From DSXH01 sp964532065 (lineage in GTDB: Bacteria; Bacteroidota; Ignavibacteria; Ignavibacteriales; Melioribacteraceae): DNA of 25,418 bases. Location: the NCBI GenBank assembly GCA_964532065.1, contig CAZHHG010000038.1, forward strand, positions 1 to 25,418, read 5' to 3'. The position numbers and the translations under genes were made by a program. Shown piece by piece: positions 1 to 7,783 of this stretch. Each line of letters starts with the position of its first letter. Positions within the stretch are counted from its first letter, which is position 1. The notes beneath the pieces are model-generated. The model ran no database searches. It worked only from the letters and a program-made list of their open reading frames with translations, and was not told where the DNA came from.

Positions 1-195
1 TTCAAAATTGAGAGAATTATCGGACGAGTTATTATCCACGACAATTACCCGATTGAGATCGAAGGAACCGTCAAGTGCTGCGGGAATAGATTGAATACAA
101 TTTTTAAGAAGCCCGCCGGAATTCCAGTTTACAATTATTACGTCGATTGACGGATGGTCTGAGATTCCAGTAACTATTTTTTCTGACGGATTCAA
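1..195 (-). CDS. GT2-family glycosyltransferase, N-terminal part (runs off the window)
   Basis: This is the first 65 codons of a gene that continues past base 1. The readable protein begins with a short leader, then a beta strand VIIVNWNSGG at about residues 19-28, and a second strand ending VIVVDNNSSDNS at about residues 50-61. This pair of motifs is typical of the nucleotide-sugar binding half of family-2 (GT-A fold) glycosyltransferases, especially rhamnosyl-transferase-like members. The only usable start in this frame is a TTG at 193-195, 8 nt after the stop of the polymerase gene upstream, and the ribosome binding site is weak (AAAAGTAG). In a Wzx/Wzy locus such an enzyme would add a sugar to the lipid-linked repeat unit on the cytoplasmic face. 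The sugar and acceptor cannot be told. The family call is fairly sure and the exact start is not. Confidence 0.8.
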   Translation of the reverse strand, partial: MNPSEKIVTGISDHPSIDVIIVNWNSGGLLKNCIQSIPAALDGSFDLNRVIVVDNNSSDNSLNFE

Positions 196-203
196 ATCTA
201 CTT

Positions 204-1442
204 TTATTTATTGGAAATAAATTTAAAGACGACTATTAGTAGAACAACATTGTAAACGTACCATAAAAATCCGAAGATGCTGTTAAAAAAAGAAAATACT
301 ATTCCGTAAATCAGCATCCCGTAAATCGATATCTTGAATAGAGTCGGCTCTTCACGAAGCGAATAATAGAGCGAACTGATTCCCACACCTCCGAAAAAAG
401 GTATTACTGAAATTCCCAACACACCAAAGTCCCTGTAATAAGTCCAGAAAGCCGAATAGGTGTTATAGCTGCTGTTAAGAAAGGGATTTTCGGTCATAAA
501 AAAATATTCGCTTATCCAGTGTTTTAACCCGGTAATCGCGGTTACGAAATCAAACGTATAGTAACCGAATGAGTACTCCTCAATTTTCTCGATCGATCTG
601 GCAAAATTCTCCAGATTCATTGTTACATACATATACGGTTCAGTGAAAACCGCATACTCGGGAGAAAATTTCATTTTCGAAATCTTGTAAAGAACCAGGA
701 TTATTATCTCCCCTGCCCTGAAAGAAGAAACAAGAAAGAAGAAAATTATAATTACCACACCGGTAATTAATGTTGTGCTCAGTTTTATTTTATAAGTAGT
801 ATAGTAAAGAAGAATAATGACAAGAAGGATGGTCATAAATATCTGGTATCTCTGAAGCGTAAGTGAATAAAGGCCGACAGAAATAACCGACATCGCGCCG
901 AGCAACAATTTCTTTTTTGTTTTTTCCTGTACGAGGATTGAATAAATCACAGTAAAAAGTACAATAAGAACAACATTGTGAAGGAAGAGTCCGATTCCAA
1001 ACATTGTAAAGTTTGCCCTTGCTACACCGGGTTTCGGACTGAATATAGGAATCTCGCCGGTATATAAATAGATAACGCCATAACCGAATATAAAAAGTAT
1101 AAAGAGCACAATAATGGAAGAATAAATTCTGGAGGTATTCAGATTGAACTGATTCCGATAATTCCTGATCTTTTCGATTGTGAAGATTTCTTTATTCAGT
1201 TTAATTATATAAACAAGTCCCGCTCCCAGCAGAAAAGTAAATGGTCCGATCAGAACCTGAATCCATACGATTGTCGGCCACTCATGCTGGAGACGGCTTA
1301 ACTTCAGATCCGTCAATCCGATAGCAAGGAGCCAGACGAAAGCAAAAATTTTCCCGGGTGAGAATGCGTCTACTTTCTTACGTAACGAATATAAAATTAT
1401 CAGCAGACAACCGATGAATGATATTACAGATACCCAGCTCAA
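204..1442 (-). CDS. wzy: Wzy-type O-antigen/oligosaccharide repeat-unit polymerase (integral membrane protein)
   Basis: A protein of about 412 residues, almost entirely hydrophobic, with around ten or more membrane spans separated by short loops. One larger polar loop follows the middle, about residues 255-340 (EYSFGYYTFDFVTAITGLKH region). This is the layout of Wzy-like polymerases, which join undecaprenyl-linked repeat units in the periplasm. Wzy proteins share little sequence, so the call rests on topology and on the neighbours (flippase upstream, glycosyltransferase downstream). Start choice: an in-frame GTG at 1526 would overlap the flippase gene by 80 bp. A TTG at 1440-1442 lies 4 nt after the flippase stop and 11 nt after an AGGAG at 1454-1458, so it is preferred. 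It could also be an O-antigen ligase-like protein, though no WaaL signature was recognised. Confidence 0.72.
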   Translation of the reverse strand: MSWVSVISFIGCLLIILYSLRKKVDAFSPGKIFAFVWLLAIGLTDLKLSRLQHEWPTIVWIQVLIGPFTFLLGAGLVYIIKLNKEIFTIEKIRNYRNQFNLNTSRIYSSIIVLFILFIFGYGVIYLYTGEIPIFSPKPGVARANFTMFGIGLFLHNVVLIVLFTVIYSILVQEKTKKKLLLGAMSVISVGLYSLTLQRYQIFMTILLVIILLYYTTYKIKLSTTLITGVVIIIFFFLVSSFRAGEIIILVLYKISKMKFSPEYAVFTEPYMYVTMNLENFARSIEKIEEYSFGYYTFDFVTAITGLKHWISEYFFMTENPFLNSSYNTYSAFWTYYRDFGVLGISVIPFFGGVGISSLYYSLREEPTLFKISIYGMLIYGIVFSFFNSIFGFLWYVYNVVLLIVVFKFISNK

Positions 1443-1446
1443 TAGA

Positions 1447-2880
1447 TCAGAATCTCCTGAAGAGAAAATTATTAATAATCGACATCCTTTCGGCTCCGGT
1501 GAAACCGATAAAATATGAAAGTCCACCGTACAGCAGGAGCGTAGCTAAAGTTGCTGCAATCGTAGAATCGATAAGTAAAAATGAGAAGATTACGATGCCA
1601 AGGAAAACCAAAGCCTTAATTCCATTCAGCCACTCAATTAAGAAATTACGGTTCGGAATGATATATCCCAATCCGACGAGAATGTTTATCCCGACAGATA
1701 CCCACGCAGCCCCAATAATTCCATAATACGGAATTACTATTGAATTGATAATAAGGTTAAGAATGGTCGCAGTAATTACTACATACATTCTTATCCTCTG
1801 CCGGTTAGCCGTTGTAAGCATCAGCGCAAAAGGTTCTACTGAGAATCTTAATAAAACAACAAATGAAAAGATCTGCAGAACAGGTACGGCATCATTAAAC
1901 CCCTTATCGCCGAATACGATTGTTATAATCTTATCGGAATTAAAATAGAGTACAACAGATACCGGAAGCGCTATAAAGAAAAGAATTTTAAAGAGGAGCC
2001 GCCCTATATTACCCCACAATTCCCTATTGTTTACGAAGACCTTAGATAACATAGGCAGGATAGTGCTGATAGCAATTTCAGGGATCAGCAGGAGCATTAA
2101 CATGATTTTAAATGCGGCCTGATAAATACCAGCATCCTGATCACCGCGAATAAATCCGAGAAGAATTGTATCGAGTTGAAAATAGAGGTTGCCAAAGAGG
2201 AAATGAAACCCGTATACAAGAACGCTTGCTAATGTTATTCTCCATCCAGAAAAATCCGGTTTTAAAAAATTCCCGCCCACTAGTTTTTTCGATGTACTAA
2301 TAGAAATAATAAGCCCGACGAACCTTGCCATCACAAAGCTGATCATCAAGAAGTAAAGGTCTACTTTCAGTGTGCCGAGCAAAATTAAAAGTGACAACAA
2401 AATAAGGTTGGTGATGAAAGAAATTTTAGTTTCGAATTCAAATCTCTCATAGCCCCTGAAAATTGCATTGAAGAAGTTGGTAAAGGTTGTAAAGATCATA
2501 TAGAGAACAAGAACATAAATAATATTTCTGCTTCCGGGACTGAATGCTTTGAAAGCCGGAATTAAAAGCATCAAGGTTGTACTCAGCAGCGTGAAGAGTA
2601 TTTTCATCGAGAAGAACTTTCTGCCGATATTAACAACTTGATCCCTGTTCTTAGCCACTTCGGTAGTTAGCAGCACATCAAATCCGAAATCGGCGACAAC
2701 AATAAAAATGGTTGCAAGCGTGTAGGCGATTGTGAACTGGCCGTATTCTTCAGGTCCGTAGAGACGGGCAATTCCGACAAATATCAGGACGTTTGTAAAT
2801 AATCTGATCAACTGGGACAAGGAAACAAACATTGATTTTTTCCATAGCGAATTACTTTCCGGATTCATTTTCCTGGCCAA
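1447..2880 (-). CDS. wzx: Wzx-type polysaccharide/lipid-linked oligosaccharide flippase (MOP superfamily)
   Basis: A 477-residue membrane protein with about 12-14 predicted spans. The N-terminal block (SLSQLIRLFTNVLIFVGIAR, then LYGPEEYGQFTIAYTLATI) is the hallmark start of the polysaccharide_synt/RfbX group of the MOP exporter superfamily, and 450-500 residues is the normal size. Such proteins move undecaprenyl-diphosphate-linked repeat units across the inner membrane. The gene follows the chain-length gene by 21 nt and precedes the polymerase by 4 nt, giving a compact Wzz-Wzx-Wzy order. The start is ambiguous. TTG at 2878-2880 has only a weak AAGAGA upstream. ATG at 2866-2868, four codons later, follows an AGGA that is too close (2 nt). 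The family is clear and the substrate is unknown. Confidence 0.85.
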   Translation of the reverse strand: MARKMNPESNSLWKKSMFVSLSQLIRLFTNVLIFVGIARLYGPEEYGQFTIAYTLATIFIVVADFGFDVLLTTEVAKNRDQVVNIGRKFFSMKILFTLLSTTLMLLIPAFKAFSPGSRNIIYVLVLYMIFTTFTNFFNAIFRGYERFEFETKISFITNLILLSLLILLGTLKVDLYFLMISFVMARFVGLIISISTSKKLVGGNFLKPDFSGWRITLASVLVYGFHFLFGNLYFQLDTILLGFIRGDQDAGIYQAAFKIMLMLLLIPEIAISTILPMLSKVFVNNRELWGNIGRLLFKILFFIALPVSVVLYFNSDKIITIVFGDKGFNDAVPVLQIFSFVVLLRFSVEPFALMLTTANRQRIRMYVVITATILNLIINSIVIPYYGIIGAAWVSVGINILVGLGYIIPNRNFLIEWLNGIKALVFLGIVIFSFLLIDSTIAATLATLLLYGGLSYFIGFTGAERMSIINNFLFRRF

Positions 2881-2901
2881 TTTCAGATTATCTCTTTTGA
2901 A

Positions 2902-4137
2902 TTAACTTTTGATAAAAAAATCTTTCTTTAATGATTTGACGAGAGTATCAAATCTTTCCTGATCAATCCGTTTCAGATTTTTTACCGCCTCCCAGATCAT
3001 TACAATCAGCATAGAAATAGAGAAAGAGATTACGAATGAAAGAAGCAGATAGAGAAGGACTTTCGGTTTAGATTTCCGTTCGGCAGGTCCGGCGTAGTCC
3101 AGAACGAGAACACTCGGTGTATTTCTTGCTTCCTCAACTTTCGCCTGTTCATAAAGAGGTTGAACAAATTCAAGAATTTTATACTGGATTTCGAGATTCC
3201 GGTAAATCTTAAGGTATTCATTTCCCAGTTCCGGTGCCTGTTTAAAAGGAATGATCAGTTTCACGTCGCTTTGCGAATCATCCGTTCCCTTGTTCAGCAT
3301 ATCAATTTTTTTCTTCAGCTCAACCATTTCAATTTCTGCTGTTGCGGTAAGCGGATGATCAATACCATAAGTCTGTTTAACTACATTGAACTCAACTTCT
3401 TTTTTATAGAGGTCAACATAGATTTCGGACATTGATTTAACGGTGGCTTCAAGCTGTTCGGGGATTGCAATTACACCATACTTTTCCTGGAAGGTCCTCA
3501 TAGCATTCTCAAGATTATTGATATCACCTATATTCTGAAGATATCTTTTTTCTACGAACTCCCTGTTTGCTTTCGCGTTAGTAACGCTTAGACCTGTATT
3601 AATCTCATTAAGTTTTTCTACAAGGTAGTTAGCCATATCCGCAGCTTTCTGAGGATTCTTACTGTAAACAGATATAGTAAGGTTGCCTTCATCCTGAACT
3701 TCGAGTTCAAGGTTATCTTCCCAGTCACCAACAACTTTATCGTAATAGTCGCCCTCACGCTCGTATTCTTTTATCAGGTCGAATTTTTTTATAACATCAT
3801 TTGTCATAGTACCGCTTTTAAGGATAGCGATATACTTGTCGGATTCGGTATTGGAACCGGTTAGGGCAGCAAGACCTCCGCTGCCGGCAAATCCTTTTGC
3901 CAGACTCGAGAGACCTGAGAGACTCGATAGCAGGTCGTTTCTTTTGGCCGGGAAAACCGAGGCTGTTGATTTAAACCATTTTGGAGAAAGCAAGGCATAG
4001 ATTGTAGCACCGGTAGTTACCAGAAAGATGAAAATAAAAAGGAATCTTCTGTAGGTGATTATTAATTCGAAGAGATCAAATAAAGAGCTGCCAACTTTCA
4101 TTTGACTTTTTTGATTTTCAATTTGATTATTTATCAT
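2902..4137 (-). CDS. wzz: Wzz/GumC-type polysaccharide chain-length or co-polymerase protein without kinase domain
   Basis: A 411-residue inner-membrane protein. A first membrane span lies at about residues 31-51, and the N-terminal Wzz fold contains the ALLSPKWFKSTASVFPAK stretch. A long periplasmic middle is rich in charged helices (about residues 190-340, likely coiled coil). The proline/lysine-rich AGPAERKSKPK at about 349-359 sits just before the second span (about 360-383), which is the usual Wzz membrane-proximal motif. The C-terminal tail of about 28 residues is cytoplasmic, and no Walker A/tyrosine-kinase domain is fused. Wzz proteins set polymer length with Wzy and bridge to the export channel. 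The start ATG follows GGATTAG. It lies 68 nt from the SLBB gene and 21 nt from the flippase gene, within one polysaccharide operon. Confidence 0.87.
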   Translation of the reverse strand: MINNQIENQKSQMKVGSSLFDLFELIITYRRFLFIFIFLVTTGATIYALLSPKWFKSTASVFPAKRNDLLSSLSGLSSLAKGFAGSGGLAALTGSNTESDKYIAILKSGTMTNDVIKKFDLIKEYEREGDYYDKVVGDWEDNLELEVQDEGNLTISVYSKNPQKAADMANYLVEKLNEINTGLSVTNAKANREFVEKRYLQNIGDINNLENAMRTFQEKYGVIAIPEQLEATVKSMSEIYVDLYKKEVEFNVVKQTYGIDHPLTATAEIEMVELKKKIDMLNKGTDDSQSDVKLIIPFKQAPELGNEYLKIYRNLEIQYKILEFVQPLYEQAKVEEARNTPSVLVLDYAGPAERKSKPKVLLYLLLSFVISFSISMLIVMIWEAVKNLKRIDQERFDTLVKSLKKDFFIKS

Positions 4138-4154
4138 TTCTAATCCAGCTTATT

Positions 4155-4160
4155 ATTATA
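4155..4160 (-). promoter_or_regulatory. Possible internal promoter -10 element before wzz
   Basis: A perfect TATAAT on the minus strand in the 68-nt gap between the SLBB gene and wzz. The hexamer 17 nt upstream (TTTAAT) matches TTGACA at only three positions. The gap is very AT-rich, so this may be chance. If it is used, the leader before wzz would be only about 10 nt. Confidence 0.25.
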
Positions 4161-4205
4161 TATTTACTTCAAGGCCAATTAAAAGATTAAACTGGTATTT
4201 AAAAC

Positions 4206-5657
4206 TTACTTGCTCGATTGCAGCAGAATAAGAATAACAGTTGCGATAGCAGTAACAACACTTGAAATGGACCCGATCGCCCTTAAATAATAATCAAAGG
4301 AAACAGGAACATTTTTAGGGACATAAATAAAATCGCCGGCATCAACAACCGAATATTCATCAGCTGTAATCCAGGCATATGAATCACCTTTTATTAACTT
4401 AATTTCATCTTCGGCGCGTTCACCTAATCCACCTGCTTTGTTTAAGTAATGGCTGTATTTTTTCCCGTTCTCATATCTTACAAATCCCGGATTATTCACC
4501 TGCCCGAAAACATAAACCATTTCTTCTTTTCTGGGAACAACTATAATATCGCCGTCGCTAACCTTGTAGCTTCCATCTGCGGAAGTATCAGAATTAATCT
4601 TTGTGAAATCAATTATACTTTTACTCTGAAGGACACGAAGGGCATTATCAATAATTACGACCATCGAATCTTCGGGAAATGTATCAGCCATACGGAATAA
4701 TTTCAACTGTTCGAGGTTAACTTCATTCAACAGCTTTTCTGTAAAGAGCATATTGAAGTTCTTATCCTTCTCGAATGATTCTCTGAGACTATTCATTTTC
4801 AGAATTTCGGTTTCATTAGTTCCTCTAAGGAGTTCGGATCTTTCGAGCCAGGCACCGGAAGTAAATCCTTTCGCTTTTCGAATTACATCCTTAATAGTGG
4901 TGTTGTCCCTGGTAATGTGGATATAACCGGGACTGTTCACTTCACCTATCACTAGCACTTTATAATCTTTTCTGCTGTTCTCATCAAAAAGAATTCTTAT
5001 GCGGTCGCCGCGATTTAATGAAAAATCCTCGTTAATACTTACTGTAATTAACTCTTCTCTATTCCCTTTTTCATGGAGTCTTGAAATCTCTGCAACAGTA
5101 ACACTGTTATATGCCGGGTTGATCCCGCCTGCAAAGATTATAGCGTCGGATAGCTTGTCACCCTCAACAAACTGGAACTTCAACGGTTTATTGACTGCTC
5201 CGGTAATATCAATAAAGTTCGTATTCTCATCGTTGCCGGGGAAGATTATCACATCATCATTCATCAGATAAGGATTTTGAGAAAAATCCCCTGACAGTCG
5301 ATACTTAAAGAGATCGATCTTTATTATCTGGCCGTTCATTCTCTTAAGTACTATATCTCTCAAAGGATATTTAGCGAACTCGTCGTTCATTTTCTTTAGA
5401 ACTTCGAACTGTGAAATATTACCAAGGGATCTTTCCATTGTCTCATTGAACAACTGTGTAATGAAATGATCTAGTCTTTGAGTAGCGAATGCAGTAAACG
5501 AACCGGTAACAACAAAATTACCGCCGATTGTAACAGTAATCGGTTGAAGAAGTCTGGTATCGCTCCCTTTCTGTAAAATCTGTTCGGTTGATTGTGAAAA
5601 AAGAGAATTGAAACCCAATAAAAATATTAACAGAAGAATTTTAATTGTCACTTTCAT
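4206..5657 (-). CDS. Multi-SLBB polysaccharide export protein (Wza-like, atypical)
   Basis: A 483-residue secreted protein with a signal peptide at about residues 1-21 (hydrophobic core ILLLIFLLGF, cleavage near FSQ). It then has three clear SLBB-like repeats, each with the G-x-V-x-x-P-(G/L) turn: about residues 149-205 (ITGAVNKPLKF), 235-290 (VIGEVNSPGYI) and 381-425 (VFGQVNNPGFV). A fourth weaker one is at about 41-95 (TIGGNFVVTGSF). SLBB domains line the periplasmic shaft of outer-membrane polysaccharide exporters. The Poly_export motif usual in Wza (Y-x-I-G-x-G-D near the N-terminus) is not seen. The last 25 residues form a hydrophobic helix (about 457-480), a possible membrane anchor. 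The start ATG follows GGATAAAAAC. The next gene, wzz, is the expected partner. It probably forms or helps form the export channel of this locus. Confidence 0.82.
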   Translation of the reverse strand: MKVTIKILLLIFLLGFNSLFSQSTEQILQKGSDTRLLQPITVTIGGNFVVTGSFTAFATQRLDHFITQLFNETMERSLGNISQFEVLKKMNDEFAKYPLRDIVLKRMNGQIIKIDLFKYRLSGDFSQNPYLMNDDVIIFPGNDENTNFIDITGAVNKPLKFQFVEGDKLSDAIIFAGGINPAYNSVTVAEISRLHEKGNREELITVSINEDFSLNRGDRIRILFDENSRKDYKVLVIGEVNSPGYIHITRDNTTIKDVIRKAKGFTSGAWLERSELLRGTNETEILKMNSLRESFEKDKNFNMLFTEKLLNEVNLEQLKLFRMADTFPEDSMVVIIDNALRVLQSKSIIDFTKINSDTSADGSYKVSDGDIIVVPRKEEMVYVFGQVNNPGFVRYENGKKYSHYLNKAGGLGERAEDEIKLIKGDSYAWITADEYSVVDAGDFIYVPKNVPVSFDYYLRAIGSISSVVTAIATVILILLQSSK

Positions 5658-5690
5658 GTTTTTATCCGGTTATTTCATAATTCTTTTTAA

Positions 5691-5699
5691 AATATAACA
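5691..5699 (-). promoter_or_regulatory. Possible extended -10 promoter before the SLBB gene
   Basis: The minus strand reads TGTTATATT, an extended -10 (TG-N-TATATT, five of six to TATAAT), about 34 nt before the SLBB start. It lies in the 175-bp gap after rfbB, the largest gap inside the polysaccharide block. The -35 position (around 5714-5719) is poor. No terminator-like hairpin was seen in the gap, so rfbB read-through is also possible. The rest of the gap holds nothing recognisable. Confidence 0.35.
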
Positions 5700-5832
5700 C
5701 CTGTTTAGAAGAAACGGATACAATAATAAAGACAACAGAGAATTCCGTTAGCATTTGTTCTGAATAACAAAAAATTAGAATATTCGGGCACTAATATAAC
5801 TCTAAAAACTGAAGGATTGTAAAGATTTGTCT

Positions 5833-6846
5833 CTAGCGGTCTCCGTAAAGAGTTTTGTAATAATTCTGATAGTCGCCGGAAATTATTCTGTTCCACCATT
5901 CTTTATTACCGAGATACCAGTCGATCGTCTGCTCCATTGCCATTTCAAAATCGAATTCTGGTTTCCATCCGAGTTCATTCTGAATCTTGGACGAATCGAT
6001 CGCGTACCTTCTATCGTGGCCAGGCCTGTCCTTAACATACTGAATCAGACTTTCCGGCTTTCCTAATTTAGCTAAAATTAATTTAACAATATCAATATTT
6101 TTCATCTCACGGCTTGCGCCGATATTATAGACCTGCCCCGGACGGCCGTTTATCATAACCGTTTCAACAGCACGGTTATGATCGATAACATAGACCCAAT
6201 CCCTCACATTAAGACCATCACCGTAAACAGGAAGATTTTTACCGTTCAGAGAATTAATGATCATCAAAGGGATCAATTTTTCAGGAAACTGAAAGGGGCC
6301 GTAATTATTAGAACACCGCGTAATTACAACAGGCATTCCGTATGTATGGAAAAATGAGAGTGCCATCATATCCGCCGCAGCCTTGCTGGATGAGTAAGGA
6401 CTATTCGGAGAAAGCGGCGTCTCCTCTGTAAACAATCCTGTTGGACCCAGGCTTCCGTAAACTTCATCGGTTGAGACCTGAACAAACTTTTCAATTTTAT
6501 GACGGCGGGAAGCTTCAAGCAGAACGTTAGTGCCTATTACATTTGAGCGGTAAAAAACCTCGGAGCCCAGAATGCTTCGGTCTACATGCGATTCCGCAGC
6601 AAAATTAACCACGTAATTAAACTCGAACTTCCTGAAGAGATATTCAACAAGCTCATTGTTTGTAATATCCCCTTTTACAAAGTAGTAATTTTCTTTCTTC
6701 TCGCTAGTACGGAGGTTTTCCAGATTGCCTGCATAGGTAAGTTTATCCAGATTAATAATTCTGTACTGATGATTTTTATCGAGAAAGTAATTGATAAAGT
6801 TACTCCCAATAAAACCAGCTCCACCGGTGACTAAAATAGTTTTCAT
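5833..6846 (-). CDS. rfbB: dTDP-glucose 4,6-dehydratase
   Basis: A 337-residue extended short-chain dehydrogenase/reductase, the normal length for RfbB. It has the NAD-binding glycine motif GGAGFIGS at residues 8-15, the family stretch DKLTYAGN at about 34-41, the catalytic S-T-D-E segment in VSTDEVYG at 124-131, and the Y-x-x-x-K pair at Tyr151/Lys155 (PYSSSKAAAD). The nucleotide-sugar end follows, with RCSNNYGPFQFPEKLIP and RDWVYV. The enzyme converts dTDP-glucose to dTDP-4-keto-6-deoxyglucose, the branch point for rhamnose and other deoxysugars. rfbA, rfbC and rfbD are not in the window, so the final sugar cannot be assigned. The gene starts 5 nt after the stop of the barrel-protein gene with no evident ribosome binding site, suggesting coupling to it. 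Confidence 0.93.
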   Translation of the reverse strand: MKTILVTGGAGFIGSNFINYFLDKNHQYRIINLDKLTYAGNLENLRTSEKKENYYFVKGDITNNELVEYLFRKFEFNYVVNFAAESHVDRSILGSEVFYRSNVIGTNVLLEASRRHKIEKFVQVSTDEVYGSLGPTGLFTEETPLSPNSPYSSSKAAADMMALSFFHTYGMPVVITRCSNNYGPFQFPEKLIPLMIINSLNGKNLPVYGDGLNVRDWVYVIDHNRAVETVMINGRPGQVYNIGASREMKNIDIVKLILAKLGKPESLIQYVKDRPGHDRRYAIDSSKIQNELGWKPEFDFEMAMEQTIDWYLGNKEWWNRIISGDYQNYYKTLYGDR

Positions 6847-6851
6847 ATAAT

Positions 6852-7592
6852 TTAGAAAGCAAAGAATCCGAAATAGATTCCGGTCTGAATAAAAAATTTG
6901 TTTGCCGTCAGTTCAGAAAAAACACCCGAGATATTCCTGCCGTTGTTAACTTCCCAATCGCTGTTGAAATTGAAAATATACCCGCCGCCGAACCTCAGAG
7001 CAACAAAACGGTTAATCGGAACGTCAAGATTTAAAGTGGGTACAATTGTAAAGAATGTATTTGTTAATTCGTAATTAACATCATCATGGAATGTAATGCC
7101 GCTGCTTGGTACCTTAGCGAAGATTCCCGACCATGTATAGTCATTCTTATTCTGGTAGACCTCAATACTTTGGGAACCGGCTCCGATAATTGCGCCGACC
7201 GATAAAGCAACAGATTTTATAAACGGTAGAGTATATTCAACGGTAACACCGCCGAGGCCGAAGTTATAATCGACTTCCCTGCTATAGCCATTAACAACAC
7301 CTTTGCTGCTGGTAGAGCCACCAATACCGATACCGCCGAGGCGCAGGTTATCGATAAGCATTATATAAGCATATCCGCCGCCGCCCCAAAGAAAGAGATT
7401 GGAACCGGAGAGTTCACTCAAGCCCATTTTTTTTACTTCAACATTCAACGGATTGAGATTAGGAAATACAAAAGACGGGTTAAATCCTCCTGCAAGTCCG
7501 AAGCGGGCAACCCAACCTACATCTTCTCCTTCCTGAGCAAATACGGGATTAATTGAAAACAACAGGATAATTATTGCCAACAGTTTTTTCAT
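6852..7592 (-). CDS. Exported beta-barrel-like outer-membrane protein of unknown function
   Basis: I do not recognise this 246-residue protein. It starts with a clear Sec signal peptide (residues 1-20, MKK basic start, hydrophobic core, cleavage after VFAQ). The mature part is rich in Gly, Phe, Tyr and Asn. It shows alternating polar/hydrophobic stretches typical of outer-membrane strands (for example NFGLGGVTVEYTL, FVALRFGGGYIFNF) and ends in aromatic residues, FFIQTGIYFGFFAF, with a terminal Phe like the C-terminal strand of many barrels. It is the first gene after the dcw terminator and sits 5 nt before rfbB, so it is probably the start of the envelope block. No good promoter was seen in its 110-bp leader. 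A periplasmic beta-sandwich is an alternative. Confidence 0.75.
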   Translation of the reverse strand: MKKLLAIIILLFSINPVFAQEGEDVGWVARFGLAGGFNPSFVFPNLNPLNVEVKKMGLSELSGSNLFLWGGGGYAYIMLIDNLRLGGIGIGGSTSSKGVVNGYSREVDYNFGLGGVTVEYTLPFIKSVALSVGAIIGAGSQSIEVYQNKNDYTWSGIFAKVPSSGITFHDDVNYELTNTFFTIVPTLNLDVPINRFVALRFGGGYIFNFNSDWEVNNGRNISGVFSELTANKFFIQTGIYFGFFAF

Positions 7593-7700
7593 AAGTATAG
7601 ACTTTCTTTTTAAGTGGGATAAAATTAGTAATTACGGAATGAAAATAAAACAGAAATTGAAGGTAAATCGTGACAATAAGGAAATCAGGGAATCTTCAGA

Positions 7701-7775
7701 AAAAACAAAAAGGCTGCGTTGATTTTCTTTAATCCGCTCGTCACCACAACAAGGGAAAATCAACAACAGCCTTTT
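7701..7775 (-). terminator. Large two-part intrinsic terminator ending the dcw operon
   Basis: On the minus strand a 9-bp stem AAAAGGCTG/CAGCCTTTT (arms 7767-7775 and 7708-7716) continues, after a small TT/G internal loop, into a perfect 10-bp stem GTTGATTTTC/GAAAATCAAC (arms 7755-7764 and 7718-7727). The apical loop is about 27 nt. The 3' side runs straight into a T-rich tract (TTTTTGTTTTTT, about 7701-7712). It lies 8 nt after the stop of the 33-codon gene, so it would end the dcw transcript. The remaining bases 7593-7700, the leader of the barrel-protein gene, hold no other recognised signal. Confidence 0.8.
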
Positions 7776-7783
7776 GAGTAAGA

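Noticed and set aside
1443..1526. A longer Wzy beginning at GTG 1526.
   Set aside because: It would overlap the flippase gene by 80 bp and has a polar, non-family-like start. TTG 1442 has an AGGAG upstream and follows the flippase stop by 4 nt.
5700..5832. A hidden small gene in the 175-bp gap after rfbB.
   Set aside because: Short frames here either run into rfbB antiparallel or out of frame, or lack a start with a ribosome binding site. No hydrophobic or basic pattern suggests a real product.
7593..7605. TATACT close to the barrel-protein start as a -10 element.
   Set aside because: It is only a few bases from the ATG, so transcription would start inside the coding region, and no -35 partner is present.
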